DNA of 64,000 bases from Cupriavidus respiraculi (GTDB lineage: Bacteria > Pseudomonadota > Gammaproteobacteria > Burkholderiales > Burkholderiaceae), in NCBI RefSeq assembly GCF_914271545.1, contig NZ_CAJZAH010000008.1, positions 1 to 64,000 of the forward strand. Direction: 5' to 3'. Numbering within the stretch: the stretch's first letter is position 1; each line of letters begins with the position of its first letter. The notes under the pieces are model-generated. The model worked only from the letters and a program-made list of their open reading frames with translations. It was not told the DNA's origin and did not search any database. The position numbers and the translations under genes are program-made. Below are positions 1 to 23,023 of this stretch, one piece after another.

Positions 1-60
1 ACGACTTCGCGCCGATGATAGTGCGGACTACCCGTGTGAAAGTAGGTCATCGCCAGGCTC
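1..60 (+). rRNA. rrf: 5S ribosomal RNA, 3' end (partial)
   Basis: The first 60 bases match the 3' half of a betaproteobacterial 5S rRNA, including the GCCGATGATAGTG stretch, GTGTGAAAGTAGGTCATCG and the terminal CCAGGCTC. The 5' half and the rest of the rRNA operon lie outside the window. The exact 3' end is estimated from the end of the conserved helix. An intrinsic terminator follows within 15 bases. Confidence 0.9.
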
Positions 61-70
61 TTATTCCCAG

Positions 71-104
71 AACACCCCAGCCCTCAAAGCTGGGGTGTTT
101 TGCT
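71..104 (+). terminator. rRNA operon intrinsic terminator
   Basis: A perfect 11-bp stem, AACACCCCAGC (71-81) against GCTGGGGTGTT (89-99), with a 7-base loop is followed by a short T-rich tail. It sits just after the 5S rRNA and should end the rRNA operon. From 105 to 295 I see no gene or clear signal. Confidence 0.85.
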
Positions 105-295
105 TTGGGCGGCCCGCCATCGCCGGGTGCTCCAAGCGCGGCTTGGATGGCGCCAGAGGCGCGCCAGGCGGCCCCTATAGGGTAGGAGGACATGTTTCGC
201 AATGTCCTGCGATATGGCGCATGGCGCGGTCCCTGGAGGCCGCGGAATGGCGCGGCAGCAAGGGGTTTCCGGTACAGAAGTAAGGCCGAAAATGC

Positions 296-324
296 TTGAC
301 CTGCCTAGCCAGTTGCCCCATAAT
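296..324 (+). promoter_or_regulatory. Promoter of the tRNA-tuf operon
   Basis: TTGACC (296-301) and CATAAT (319-324) are separated by 17 bases and closely match sigma-70 -35 and -10 elements. The predicted start is at about 331, a few bases before tRNA-Tyr. This promoter would drive tRNA-Tyr, tRNA-Gly, tRNA-Thr and tuf, as in the classical tufB operon. Confidence 0.8.
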
Positions 325-338
325 CGCAAGTTCTCTGC

Positions 339-424
339 GGAGAGGTGCCCGAGTGGCTAAAGGGGGCAGACTGTAAATCTGTTGGCTTACGCCTACGTTG
401 GTTCGAATCCAACCCTCTCCACCA
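339..424 (+). tRNA. tRNA-Tyr (GTA)
   Basis: The acceptor arm GGAGAGG pairs with CCTCTCC and CCA is encoded at 422-424. The T arm carries GGTTCGAATCC. The anticodon GTA is at 373-375 in a CTGTAAA loop. The long variable arm and 86-base length fit a class II tRNA-Tyr. It is first in the tRNA-tuf operon. Confidence 0.96.
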
Positions 425-476
425 GAATGCAAAAGCAGCAGTAATCCGGCGAGTGTCGGTGAAGTGAAGTAACCGG

Positions 477-550
477 GCGGGTGTAGCTCAATGGTAGAGC
501 AGAAGCCTTCCAAGCTTACGACGAGGGTTCGATTCCCTTCACCCGCTCCA
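477..550 (+). tRNA. tRNA-Gly (TCC)
   Basis: The acceptor arm GCGGGTG (477-483) pairs with CACCCGC (540-546), followed by discriminator T and encoded CCA. The anticodon loop CTTCCAA carries TCC at 509-511. The outer pair of the anticodon stem appears mismatched (G502-A518), the only oddity in a 74-base tRNA. Confidence 0.95.
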
Positions 551-589
551 GAGCACGGATTGCTGTTCAAGTCGTACACATCAAGTTTC

Positions 590-664
<75 letters not shown>

Positions 665-707
665 AATACCGCACTGGCAATATCGCTACCGAGACAGGAG
701 TCGCGAA

Positions 708-1898
<1,191 letters not shown>

Positions 1899-1914
1899 TC
1901 CGGATCGATAGCGG

Positions 1915-1936
1915 GCGCAACACCAACCGGTTGCGC
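1915..1936 (+). other. Hairpin between tuf and tRNA-Trp
   Basis: GCGCAAC (1915-1921) pairs perfectly with GTTGCGC (1930-1936) across an 8-base loop. There is no T tract, so RNA processing or 3'-end protection of the tuf message is likelier than termination. Confidence 0.5.
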
Positions 1937-1982
1937 TCGTTGCCAGAGGGGTTGGCGTCATCGCCGACCCCGAAGTTGTTTT

Positions 1983-2058
1983 AGGGGTATAGCTCAACTG
2001 GCAGAGCGTCGGTCTCCAAAACCGAAGGTTGGGGGTTCGATTCCCTCTGCCCCTGCCA
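1983..2058 (+). tRNA. tRNA-Trp (CCA)
   Basis: The acceptor arm AGGGGTA pairs with TGCCCCT with one T-G wobble, followed by G and CCA. The anticodon loop CTCCAAA (2014-2020) gives CCA at 2016-2018. The T arm GGGTTCGATTC is normal. It lies between tuf and secE, a conserved position in proteobacteria. Confidence 0.96.
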
Positions 2059-2066
2059 ATTCAATC

Positions 2067-2099
2067 AGCCGCGTCGCGAGAATCCATCGTGACGCGGCT
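2067..2099 (+). other. Inverted repeat between tRNA-Trp and secE
   Basis: AGCCGCGTC (2067-2075) pairs perfectly with GACGCGGCT (2091-2099) across a 15-base loop that can extend the stem partly. It begins 9 bases after the tRNA-Trp CCA end and stops 19 bases before secE. Without a T tract it looks like a tRNA processing structure or a weak attenuator. Confidence 0.5.
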
Positions 2100-2117
2100 T
2101 AGTCTCGTTTGCGAAAC

Positions 2118-2498
2118 ATGGCCAATCCCAATGTAGAAACCGTCAACGCTTCCAGTGGCAAGTGGCTGCTGGGCGTCGCCGTGCTGCTGGTGATTGCCGG
2201 TGTCGTCGGATTCTATGCCCTCGCCCAGCAGCCGTCCTACGTGCGTGGCGCGGCGCTGCTCGGTGGCATTGTGCTCGGTGTGATCGTCGCCCTGGTGTCT
2301 GCTCCGGGCAGGGAATTCGTAGGGTTCTCCAAGGAATCCTATCGGGAAGTCCGCAAGGTCGTTTGGCCGACCCGAAAAGAAGCCGGACAGATGACGGGCC
2401 TGGTGTTCGTCTTCGTCGTCGTGATGGCGCTCTTCCTGTGGTCGGCCGACAAGCTCATCGAGTGGGTGATTTTCTCGCTCGTGCTGGGCTGGAAATAA
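2118..2498 (+). CDS. secE: Preprotein translocase subunit SecE
   Basis: A 126-residue inner-membrane protein that clamps SecY in the SecYEG channel. Two hydrophobic segments lie near residues 15-35 and 43-62, then the conserved amphipathic SecE signature ([12 protein letters not shown]), then the C-terminal membrane span. This three-span form is the proteobacterial type. I chose the ATG at 2118; a TTG three codons upstream is possible but no Shine-Dalgarno sequence decides between them. nusG follows after 10 bases. Confidence 0.94.
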   Translation: MANPNVETVNASSGKWLLGVAVLLVIAGVVGFYALAQQPSYVRGAALLGGIVLGVIVALVSAPGREFVGFSKESYREVRKVVWPTRKEAGQMTGLVFVFVVVMALFLWSADKLIEWVIFSLVLGWK

Positions 2499-2508
2499 GG
2501 GGCAAGAC

Positions 2509-3090
2509 ATGACGGACAACGTACAGCAAGACACCGCGGCACCGCAGTCGCCTCCTTCGAAGAAGCGCTGGTATGTGGTTCATGCCTACTCCGGCATGGA
2601 GAAGAGCGTGCAGCGCGCGCTGCAGGAGCGCATCGAGCGCGCCGAGATGCAGGACAAGTTCGGACGCATCCTGGTGCCGTCCGAAGAAGTGGTGGAAATC
2701 AAGGGCGGCCAGAAGGCCGTTACCGAGCGTCGTTTCTTCCCCGGCTATGTGCTCGTGGAAATGGAAATGACCGACGAAACGTGGCACTTGGTGAAGAACA
2801 CCAGCAAGGTCACCGGTTTCGTGGGCGGTGCGCGTAACCGTCCGAGCCCGATTTCCCAGAAGGAAGTCGACAAGATCATGACGCAGATGCAGGAAGGCGT
2901 CGAGAAGCCGCGTCCGAAGACGCTGTTCGAAGTAGGCGAAATGGTGCGTGTCAAGGACGGCCCGTTCACCGACTTCAACGGCAATGTCGAGGAAGTGAAC
3001 TACGAGAAATCGCGCCTGCGCGTGTCGGTCACGATCTTCGGTCGTGCCACCCCGGTCGAGCTCGAGTTCGGCCAGGTCGAGAAGGTTTGA
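2509..3090 (+). CDS. nusG: Transcription termination/antitermination protein NusG
   Basis: A 193-residue RNA polymerase elongation factor that binds the beta' clamp helices and links transcription to Rho or to ribosomal protein S10. The N-terminal NGN domain starts at [18 protein letters not shown]; the C-terminal KOW domain contains [17 protein letters not shown]. Length and domain order are typical. It follows secE by 10 bases with GGGGCAAG as ribosome binding site, and precedes rplK as in nearly all proteobacteria. Confidence 0.97.
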   Translation: MTDNVQQDTAAPQSPPSKKRWYVVHAYSGMEKSVQRALQERIERAEMQDKFGRILVPSEEVVEIKGGQKAVTERRFFPGYVLVEMEMTDETWHLVKNTSKVTGFVGGARNRPSPISQKEVDKIMTQMQEGVEKPRPKTLFEVGEMVRVKDGPFTDFNGNVEEVNYEKSRLRVSVTIFGRATPVELEFGQVEKV

Positions 3091-3262
3091 GGTTGTAGCA
3101 GTTTCGTCCGGCCAGGCCCAGCGATGGGCGGGGTCGGCGACGGTTCTCCCGAAGGGGCGGACCACAAGAGGAGCGTGAGGTCGCCGCCGAGAGGCACGAC
3201 GCCAGCGCGTTACCACTCAACAGGATCGTCTCCGCGCAGGAGCGGTCTGGATTGGAGTCAAA
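3091..3262 (+). promoter_or_regulatory. nusG-rplK intergenic leader
   Basis: These 172 bases hold no gene. In Escherichia coli the L11-L1 operon leader carries its promoter and the L1 autoregulatory binding site; by position this is the equivalent region. It is GC-rich and can fold, but I could not identify the L1 site or a convincing promoter by eye. Confidence 0.35.
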
Positions 3263-3694
3263 ATGGCCAAGAAGATTATTGGCTTTATCAAGCTGCAAAT
3301 TCCGGCTGGTAAAGCAAATCCCTCCCCGCCCGTGGGCCCTGCACTGGGTCAGCGCGGTCTGAACATCATGGAGTTCTGCAAGGCGTTCAACGCGCAGACC
3401 CAAGGTATGGAACCCGGTCTGCCGGTGCCGGTGGTGATCACCGCCTTCGCCGACAAGAGCTTCACCTTCGTGATGAAGTCGCCGCCGGCAACCGTGCTGA
3501 TCAAGAAGGCCGCCGGTATCACCAAGGGTTCGGCGAAGCCCCACACCGACAAGGTCGGTTCGATCACCCGCGCCCAGGCTGAAGACATCGCCAAGGCAAA
3601 GAACGCCGATCTGACGGCTGCCGACCTGGACGCAGCAGTGCGCACCATCGCCGGTTCCGCACGTTCGATGGGCATCACCGTGGAGGGTGTGTAA
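3263..3694 (+). CDS. rplK: 50S ribosomal protein L11
   Basis: A 143-residue protein of the GTPase-associated centre that binds 23S rRNA helices 43-44 and is needed for RelA activation and release factor function. The N-terminal proline-rich region [20 protein letters not shown] is intact, and the C-terminal rRNA-binding domain ends in [12 protein letters not shown]. Its TAA stop directly abuts the rplA ATG, suggesting translational coupling. Confidence 0.98.
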   Translation: MAKKIIGFIKLQIPAGKANPSPPVGPALGQRGLNIMEFCKAFNAQTQGMEPGLPVPVVITAFADKSFTFVMKSPPATVLIKKAAGITKGSAKPHTDKVGSITRAQAEDIAKAKNADLTAADLDAAVRTIAGSARSMGITVEGV

Positions 3695-4390
3695 ATGGCT
3701 AAGGTTTCCAAGCGCGTTGCCGCCAACAAGGCGAAGATCGAGCGCACCAAGTTCTACCCGATCGACGAGGCCCTGGGCCTGGTGAAGGAATGCGCGTCGG
3801 CCAAGTTCGACGAGTCGATCGACGTCGCCGTCCAACTGGGCATCGACGCCAAGAAGTCGGACCAGGTCGTTCGTGGCTCCGTGGTGCTGCCCGCCGGTAC
3901 CGGCAAGTCGGTCCGCGTGGCCGTGTTCGCCCAGGGCGACAAGGCCGAGGCTGCCAAGGCCGCCGGTGCCGACATCGTCGGCATGGAAGATCTGGCCGAG
4001 CAAGTGAAGGCCGGCAATCTGAACTTCGACGTGGTGATCGCCTCGCCGGACACGATGCGTATCGTCGGTACGCTGGGCCAGATCCTCGGCCCGCGCGGCC
4101 TGATGCCGAACCCGAAGGTTGGCACCGTGACCCCGGACGTGGCCCAGGCCGTGAAGAACGCCAAGGCCGGTCAGGTTCAGTTCCGTGTCGACAAGGCCGG
4201 TATCATCCACGCCACCATCGGCCGCCGCTCGTTCGATGACGCCGCGCTCAAGAGCAACCTGGCCGCGCTGATCGACGCGCTGGTCAAGTCGAAGCCGGCC
4301 ACCAGCAAGGGCGTGTACCTGCGCAAGGTCGCCGTGTCGTCGACCATGGGCGTTGGCGTCCGCGTGGACCAGACCTCGCTGTCGGCCTAA
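3695..4390 (+). CDS. rplA: 50S ribosomal protein L1
   Basis: A 231-residue protein of the L1 stalk that helps release deacylated tRNA; in many bacteria it also represses its own operon by binding the rplK leader. The family signature near [16 protein letters not shown] is present at about residues 129-144. It starts immediately after rplK. The next gene, rplJ, lies 418 bases downstream behind a structured leader. Confidence 0.98.
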   Translation: MAKVSKRVAANKAKIERTKFYPIDEALGLVKECASAKFDESIDVAVQLGIDAKKSDQVVRGSVVLPAGTGKSVRVAVFAQGDKAEAAKAAGADIVGMEDLAEQVKAGNLNFDVVIASPDTMRIVGTLGQILGPRGLMPNPKVGTVTPDVAQAVKNAKAGQVQFRVDKAGIIHATIGRRSFDDAALKSNLAALIDALVKSKPATSKGVYLRKVAVSSTMGVGVRVDQTSLSA

Positions 4391-4808
4391 GCCGCGGCGT
4401 ATCGCAATACGTTGGCCGGACCCGATAACGCCGGCCAGTGAAGAATTGAAGTCCTGAACAGTTTTCAGGATGGCTCCGGAACGTGGGCACATGCCAGAGC
4501 GGCAGTGGCGGCGTGACGAGAGACAAGGCTTTGGGCAGTGGTGCGAGGGAGACGACAGTCGCCGTGCACTGCTGGTTATCAAAGACCGCTGGCGGTCACG
4601 CGATCGAAACGAGATCGCGCGGCCTTAATCGGCGGGATGTCACGGCAACGTGGTGACGTGTCCCGGCGGCCAGCGCAGATGGCGAACCCGAAGGATTGAA
4701 GAATCCGGAGCGTGCTCCGGGTGATTCGGGCCGATCGGACGCCGTTCGTTTGGACTGATGCAGGGTCCCGGGATCAACCCGGAAACCGCATCGTTTTGGA
4801 GCTTAACC
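4391..4808 (+). promoter_or_regulatory. rplJ (L10) structured leader
   Basis: This 418-base region has no plausible gene but several stems: GACCGC (4585-4590) with GCGGTC (4593-4598), CGCGATC (4600-4606) with GATCGCG (4614-4620), and an imperfect CCGGAGC/GCTCCGG hairpin near 4699-4719. In other bacteria an L10-(L12)4 complex binds the rplJ leader and represses translation. Position and folding make this the likely site here. I did not identify the kink-turn or a clear promoter. A GGAG Shine-Dalgarno at 4798-4801 serves rplJ. Confidence 0.55.
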
Positions 4809-5330
4809 GTGCCACTGAATATTGAAGATAAGAAGGCCGTCGTTGCTGAGGTGTCGGCGCAAGTCGCTCAAGCCCAGACCATCGTCGTCGCCGAATATCG
4901 CGGCATCACGGTTGGCGATCTGACCAAGCTGCGTGCTACCGCCCGCCAGCAAGGCGTCTACCTGCGCGTTCTGAAGAACACGCTGGCTCGCCGCGCTGTG
5001 GAAGGTACCCCGTTTGCAGGCCTCGCGGAGCAAATGACTGGCCCGCTGATCTACGGTATTTCCGCAGATGCAGTGTCGCCCGCCAAGGTTCTGAACGACT
5101 TTGCCAAGACCAACGACAAGTTGGTTCTGCGTGCAGCGTCGTACGACGGCAAGGTGCTCGATGCTAACGCCGTCAAGGCGCTGGCCTCGATCCCGAGCCG
5201 CGACGAACTGATTGCTCAGCTGCTTGGCGTGATGCAGGCACCGGTGTCGGGCTTCGCCCGTCTGCTGGCCGCCCTGTCCGCCAAGAAGAGCGAAGGTGCC
5301 CCCGCTGAAAGCGAAGGCGCCGCGGCCTGA
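4809..5330 (+). CDS. rplJ: 50S ribosomal protein L10
   Basis: A 173-residue protein forming the base of the ribosomal stalk, where it anchors L7/L12 dimers through its C-terminal helix. I chose the GTG at 4809 (protein begins [12 protein letters not shown]) because a GGAG sits 7 bases upstream and this is the family's N-terminus; a longer reading frame from 4758 adds 17 residues without family character. The C-terminal helix ends in an alanine- and glutamate-rich tail. rplL follows after 57 bases. Confidence 0.96.
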   Translation: MPLNIEDKKAVVAEVSAQVAQAQTIVVAEYRGITVGDLTKLRATARQQGVYLRVLKNTLARRAVEGTPFAGLAEQMTGPLIYGISADAVSPAKVLNDFAKTNDKLVLRAASYDGKVLDANAVKALASIPSRDELIAQLLGVMQAPVSGFARLLAALSAKKSEGAPAESEGAAA

Positions 5331-5387
5331 CGGCCGGCTTGTACCGATCGCATTACCGATACCGAATCACATCTAGGAGTAATCCAA

Positions 5388-5762
5388 ATGGCAATCAGCA
5401 AAGACGACATCCTCGAAGCCGTAGGCTCGATGTCCGTGATGGAACTGAACGACCTGGTCAAGGCGTTCGAAGAGAAGTTTGGCGTGTCCGCCGCAGCGAT
5501 GGCCGTGGCCGCCGCTCCGGGCGCTGGCGGTGCTGCCGCTGCCGAAGAGCAAACCGAGTTCAACGTTGTGCTGGCTGAAGTCGGCGCGAACAAGGTTGGC
5601 GTCATCAAGGCAGTGCGCGAAATCACCGGCCTGGGCCTGAAGGAAGCCAAGGACCTGGTGGACGGCGCTCCGAAGGCTGTCAAGGAAGGCGTCGACAAGG
5701 CTGCCGCCGAGGAAGCCAAGAAGAAGCTGGAAGACGCCGGCGCGAAGGTCGAAGTCAAGTAA
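5388..5762 (+). CDS. rplL: 50S ribosomal protein L7/L12
   Basis: A 124-residue acidic stalk protein that recruits translation GTPases. The N-terminal dimerisation helices ([16 protein letters not shown]) are followed by an alanine-rich hinge at about residues 35-52 and the globular C-terminal domain with [19 protein letters not shown] and [18 protein letters not shown] lies 8 bases before ATG. An attenuator-like hairpin follows before rpoB. Confidence 0.98.
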   Translation: MAISKDDILEAVGSMSVMELNDLVKAFEEKFGVSAAAMAVAAAPGAGGAAAAEEQTEFNVVLAEVGANKVGVIKAVREITGLGLKEAKDLVDGAPKAVKEGVDKAAAEEAKKKLEDAGAKVEVK

Positions 5763-5771
5763 GCAGGTTTC

Positions 5772-5832
5772 GCGTGCCCTCGCGGCACGCGGAGGGGGCT
5801 GGCAAAGGGGAAATCCCGGCGCCAGCCTTTTT
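5772..5832 (+). terminator. rplL-rpoB attenuator (tandem hairpins)
   Basis: GCGTGCC (5772-5778) pairs with GGCACGC (5784-5790). A second stem, GGCTGGC (5797-5803) with GCCAGCC (5821-5827), has internal GGG/CCC pairing and is followed by TTTTT (5828-5832). The second meets intrinsic terminator criteria. In Escherichia coli a partial terminator at this place lowers rpoBC transcription relative to rplJL; the same role is inferred. Confidence 0.75.
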
Positions 5833-6193
5833 GCGCTTTAGTGCGGTGTGTTTTAGAAAACACTCCGGCTCGCGCAAGTGGCGAGTAATATACGCGGACT
5901 ACCAGTATTTACGGTCGCCGCAGCAGAAGCTAAACATCAGTGGCACACTAAACGGTTGCTGATGTTTGTCTTCTGAACCGACTGCAGAAGACAAGTTTGG
6001 TCGGGTGTCCCCGAGCCGGGCGTGGCGCGAATGCGTGAGCATTCGCCGGACTGCGCAGGCTCGCACCGTGCGGGCACCGTCAGCCAGAGGTTGGTAGCGG
6101 CCAACCGCCAAATATCCTCCCCAGTCGCTGAACACCTCAGGCGCCGGCCGATTTTAGGCAGTCCAGCCAGCCCTGCGATGATTCGGAGATCCC
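5833..6193 (+). promoter_or_regulatory. rplL-rpoB structured spacer
   Basis: No gene is evident here. Perfect inverted repeats are GTGTTTT (5848-5854) with AAAACAC (5857-5863), AAACATCAG (5932-5940) with CTGATGTTT (5959-5967), and TTGTCTTCTG (5966-5975) with CAGAAGACAA (5985-5994). The last two abut and share bases 5966-5967, so they could form adjacent or alternative stems. Escherichia coli has an RNase III cleavage site here; these stems are candidates for the same. I found no convincing promoter. Confidence 0.5.
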
Positions 6194-10300
<4,107 letters not shown>

Positions 10301-10415
10301 TCGGCGTCGTGCGGCGGGCGGGGGCGTAGCGCCCGTCCGCGCCAGCGAAGGGTTTCCCACAGAATGAATGCCAGCGGCCGGAAATTCCCGGCCGGTGGCG
10401 AAACAAGGAGTTGCA

Positions 10416-14666
<4,251 letters not shown>

Positions 14667-14688
14667 GCCAGTCGTTGTCGTAAAAGTG

Positions 14689-14727
14689 AATGCCCGGAGC
14701 GGGGAACCGCTCCGGGCATTTTTTTTT
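14689..14727 (+). terminator. rpoBC operon terminator
   Basis: AATGCCCGGAGCGG (14689-14702) pairs perfectly with CCGCTCCGGGCATT (14707-14720) around a GGAA loop and runs into an uninterrupted T tract to 14727. A 14-bp stem with a long T run is a textbook intrinsic terminator and ends the rpoBC transcript. Confidence 0.95.
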
Positions 14728-14782
14728 GTGACTGCAATCCGGCCGCGGGGCTGACGCCGGCGGCGCGGGGCGCCGGCCCGAC

Positions 14783-15211
14783 TTACACGTAAGCGCGTGC
14801 ACCGACGGTCGCCGTGGCCGCCGGCTGCGGGAATGCCGTGCCGTCCAGGCTCGCCACCGCCTGCCTGTCGCGGGTCTTCAGGATCAGCTCGGCGAGCTGA
14901 CCGTACTCGCGCCAGCCCAGCTTTTCTCCATGCTGCTTCAGGAAGGCGTCGATCGGGACGCCGGCCGCCCGGAGAGACTTGATATCGGAATCGCTCAGCG
15001 TTTCCACTTCATAGCGTCCGGTCTGCTTCGACAGGGCCTCCAGCTCGCCCGACTTCTGGCGGTAGTACTTTTCGGCGGCAAACAGGTCGAGGTCGCCGGG
15101 GCCCTGCGCGGCGGCAGTCAGCGGGCTGGCCGCGTCGACGCACGGATGCTGCGGAGACTGTGCGAGCGGGTGGGCGTGATGGTCGTTATGGGATACGGGT
15201 GAGACGAACAT
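14783..15211 (-). CDS. Hypothetical protein
   Basis: An open frame of 142 residues on the minus strand, converging on rpoC. I chose the ATG at 15211 because GGAG lies 7 bases upstream. I do not recognise the family. The N-terminal 40 residues are rich in His, Pro and Ala and look disordered; residues about 42-120 are predicted helical (LDLFAAEKYYRQKSGELEAL, and KSLRAAGVPIDAFLKQHGEK); the tail is Ala/Thr-rich. There is no signal peptide, membrane segment or cysteine pair. It could be a small cytoplasmic regulatory or adaptor protein, but nothing establishes a role. Confidence 0.65.
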   Translation of the reverse strand: MFVSPVSHNDHHAHPLAQSPQHPCVDAASPLTAAAQGPGDLDLFAAEKYYRQKSGELEALSKQTGRYEVETLSDSDIKSLRAAGVPIDAFLKQHGEKLGWREYGQLAELILKTRDRQAVASLDGTAFPQPAATATVGARAYV

Positions 15212-15539
15212 GCAAAAACTCCAAGGATCTTGAATCGCGATTGATGGCGCAACGATTGCGCGGCGCCATCTTCGCCTTGGCATGGCGGACATGTCTTGCG
15301 GTTTCCTGGGCTGAGTTTTGATTCTCGAAGTAATCGATTCGGCGGCATGAAGCGATGGTCGAAATTCGCAAGTTCTCAATCCGCAGTCGTGATACGGCAA
15401 AGACCCGATGGCGCAACGGACGTGAACGTGTGAATCGGCGCGATCGGTAACGAATCGTCCTCGTGCGCAGTGGTATGGTTACGCCTTTCCCGGTACCCTG
15501 CCGTCCTTCGACACCTTCGTTGCCCTCGCTGTAACCCCT
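15212..15539. other. Intergenic region between hypothetical gene and recQ
   Basis: The 328 bases separate two divergent genes and should contain both promoters, but I could not fix either. Nested inverted repeats are present: GATGGCGC (15243-15250) with GCGCCATC (15263-15270), and GCGCAA (15247-15252) with TTGCGC (15256-15261). The 12-mer GATGGCGCAACG occurs at 15243-15254 and again at 15407-15418 in the same orientation. These could be protein-binding sites or chance in GC-rich DNA. Confidence 0.35.
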
Positions 15540-17387
<1,848 letters not shown>

Positions 17388-17441
17388 TGCGCTCGCCACC
17401 GCCCGCCGCCTCGCACCGGGCGGTTCTCCGTTCGGGGCGGC

Positions 17442-17470
17442 TTGACCGTTGCGTAAACCGCTGCTAGCAT
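17442..17470 (+). promoter_or_regulatory. str operon promoter
   Basis: TTGACC (17442-17447) and TAGCAT (17465-17470) with a 17-base spacer match sigma-70 elements well. The position, 55 bases after recQ and upstream of rpsL, makes it the likely main promoter of rpsL-rpsG-fusA-tuf. Confidence 0.75.
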
Positions 17471-17738
17471 GCCGGATTCGAGTTTTTGGCTTCGGATTCG
17501 CTCGCCTGTCGGTTTCGTGTGCCCTGGTGCCCCGATCGACATGACCCCGGCGGCCCCAGACAGGGTGCAAGATCGCCGCAGCGCATCCCAAGCGAGCTCT
17601 CGCTCTTTGGCAAGTCTGTCCGTCACAGGTCCGTCCCAGAGCGTCCGCTCACTACTCCCGCCCAAAATTCGTCGTTGCCTTTTCGGCTGTTATTGATGCC
17701 GAGGAGGTGTTTTTCTGTAAAACCAAGTGGATTGAACA
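17471..17738 (+). other. rpsL 5' leader
   Basis: If transcription starts near 17477, rpsL has an untranslated leader of about 260 bases. Small open frames here lack ribosome binding sites. GAGGAGGTG at 17701-17709 is a very strong Shine-Dalgarno sequence but lies about 29 bases from the rpsL ATG, too far to serve it directly; nothing obvious begins after it. Confidence 0.45.
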
Positions 17739-18116
17739 ATGCCAACTATCAACCAACTGGTTCGCAAGCCGCGCGTCTCTGAAGTCGTAAAGAGCAAGAG
17801 CCCCGCGCTTGAGAACTGCCCCCAGCGTCGCGGCGTGTGCACCCGTGTGTACACCACGACGCCGAAGAAGCCGAACTCGGCACTGCGTAAGGTCGCCAAG
17901 GTGCGTCTGACCAACGGTTTCGAGGTCATCTCGTATATCGGCGGTGAAGGCCACAACGTGCAGGAACACTCGGTCGTGCTGATCCGCGGCGGCCGTGTGA
18001 AGGACTTGCCGGGTGTGCGTTACCACATGGTGCGCGGCTCGCTTGACCTGCAAGGCGTCAAGGACCGTAAGCAAGCCCGTTCGAAGTACGGCGCGAAGCG
18101 CCCGAAGGCCGCCTAA
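17739..18116 (+). CDS. rpsL: 30S ribosomal protein S12
   Basis: A 125-residue decoding-centre protein. The streptomycin-interaction loop [19 protein letters not shown] carries Lys at the position where resistance changes occur, and [13 protein letters not shown] carries the second conserved Lys, so the sequence is of the streptomycin-sensitive type. It starts at ATG 17739 ([12 protein letters not shown]) and ends with [10 protein letters not shown]. First gene of the str operon; rpsG follows after 219 bases. Confidence 0.98.
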   Translation: MPTINQLVRKPRVSEVVKSKSPALENCPQRRGVCTRVYTTTPKKPNSALRKVAKVRLTNGFEVISYIGGEGHNVQEHSVVLIRGGRVKDLPGVRYHMVRGSLDLQGVKDRKQARSKYGAKRPKAA

Positions 18117-18806
<690 letters not shown>

Positions 18807-18922
18807 AGCGCGCGAGCTACGCAGTTGGTTGCCGGGCGGGCTGTGTTTTACACATCTCGCCCGTTTGTGTTAGGGGCGCGGCCGAAGAGCGGCCGGCGCC
18901 TCATGGACGATAGAGGATTAAA

Positions 18923-21031
<2,109 letters not shown>

Positions 21032-21110
21032 TTAGATGTATGCCGCCGGGCCCACGAGGGCGCGGCGGCGTGATGAATCGACAAGACTGCATTCCATTAG
21101 GAGCTGAAAA

Positions 21111-22301
<1,191 letters not shown>

Positions 22302-22311
22302 GGCAACCTGC

Positions 22312-22337
22312 GGGGACATGCGCATACGCATGTCCCC
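22312..22337 (+). other. tuf-rpsJ hairpin
   Basis: GGGGACATGCG (22312-22322) pairs perfectly with CGCATGTCCCC (22327-22337) around a CATA loop. Only TTACTTT follows, so it is a poor intrinsic terminator. It may be an attenuator or message-stabilising element, and it lies where the S10 leader of enterobacteria is regulated by L4. Confidence 0.5.
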
Positions 22338-22382
22338 TTACTTTCGGGCACGCGGTGCCCATCGCTCTTTTAAGGAAATATC

Positions 22383-22691
22383 ATGCAGAACCAGAAGATC
22401 CGTATCCGCCTGAAGGCTTTCGACTATCGCCTGATCGACCAGTCGGCCGCCGAAATCGTGGATACCGCCAAGCGCACCGGCGCGATCGTCAAGGGCCCGG
22501 TGCCCCTGCCGACCCGCATCGAGCGCTTCGACATCCTGCGTTCGCCGCACGTCAACAAGACGAGCCGCGACCAGTTCGAGATTCGCACGCACCAGCGCCT
22601 GCTGGACATCGTCGACCCGTCGGAAAAGACCGTCGACGCGCTGATGAAGCTCGACCTGCCGGCCGGCGTGGATGTCGAGATCAAGGTGTAA
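22383..22691 (+). CDS. rpsJ: 30S ribosomal protein S10 / NusE
   Basis: A 102-residue protein of the 30S head that also acts as NusE in transcription antitermination with NusB and NusG. The start [19 protein letters not shown] and the [20 protein letters not shown] loop are typical. TTAAGGA precedes ATG. Unusually for an S10 operon it is followed by an intrinsic terminator and a new promoter before rplC. Confidence 0.98.
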   Translation: MQNQKIRIRLKAFDYRLIDQSAAEIVDTAKRTGAIVKGPVPLPTRIERFDILRSPHVNKTSRDQFEIRTHQRLLDIVDPSEKTVDALMKLDLPAGVDVEIKV

Positions 22692-22732
22692 GACATGATG
22701 TGCCGGGCCCGGCGACGGGCCCGTTGCAGCGG

Positions 22733-22763
22733 AACGGCGAACGCGAGTTCGCCGTTTTTCTTT
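22733..22763 (+). terminator. Intrinsic terminator after rpsJ
   Basis: AACGGCGAAC (22733-22742) pairs perfectly with GTTCGCCGTT (22747-22756) around GCGA, followed by TTTTTCTTT. It stands 41 bases after the rpsJ stop codon and meets all intrinsic terminator criteria, separating rpsJ from the rest of the S10 genes. Confidence 0.88.
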
Positions 22764-22854
22764 GGTAGCAACGCACCGCGGCCACCGCGTGCGGCGTGCA
22801 AACCACGTCGCCACAATTTTCCCCAATTCGCAAGCAGAAAGCGCAGCGATGCAG

Positions 22855-22883
22855 TTGCTCTTTGGATATTGCTGCGATATAGT
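22855..22883 (+). promoter_or_regulatory. Promoter for rplC and downstream S10 genes
   Basis: TTGCTC (22855-22860) and TATAGT (22878-22883) are 17 bases apart. The start would be near 22890, leaving a leader of about 134 bases before rplC. Together with the upstream terminator it indicates separate transcription of rplC onward. The rest of the 22692-23023 spacer holds no gene. Confidence 0.7.
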
Positions 22884-23023
22884 GTGCGGCTACCCGTTTA
22901 CCTACGGGTATTGGGCTGGCCGCTTTGGCCGCGCGCGACTTTCAGCGCAAGCCCTCACACTGCAAACACAGTTTTCGTGTATCAATCAGCCCCGGCCAAT
23001 CGCAGCTGGGAATGGAGCAAACC

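Noticed and set aside
175-579. Minus-strand frame over the tRNA cluster
   Set aside because: It runs antisense across tRNA-Tyr and tRNA-Gly and has no coding character.
17469-17782. Small open frames in the rpsL leader
   Set aside because: The first ATG overlaps the predicted -10 element, and neither frame has a ribosome binding site or protein-like composition.
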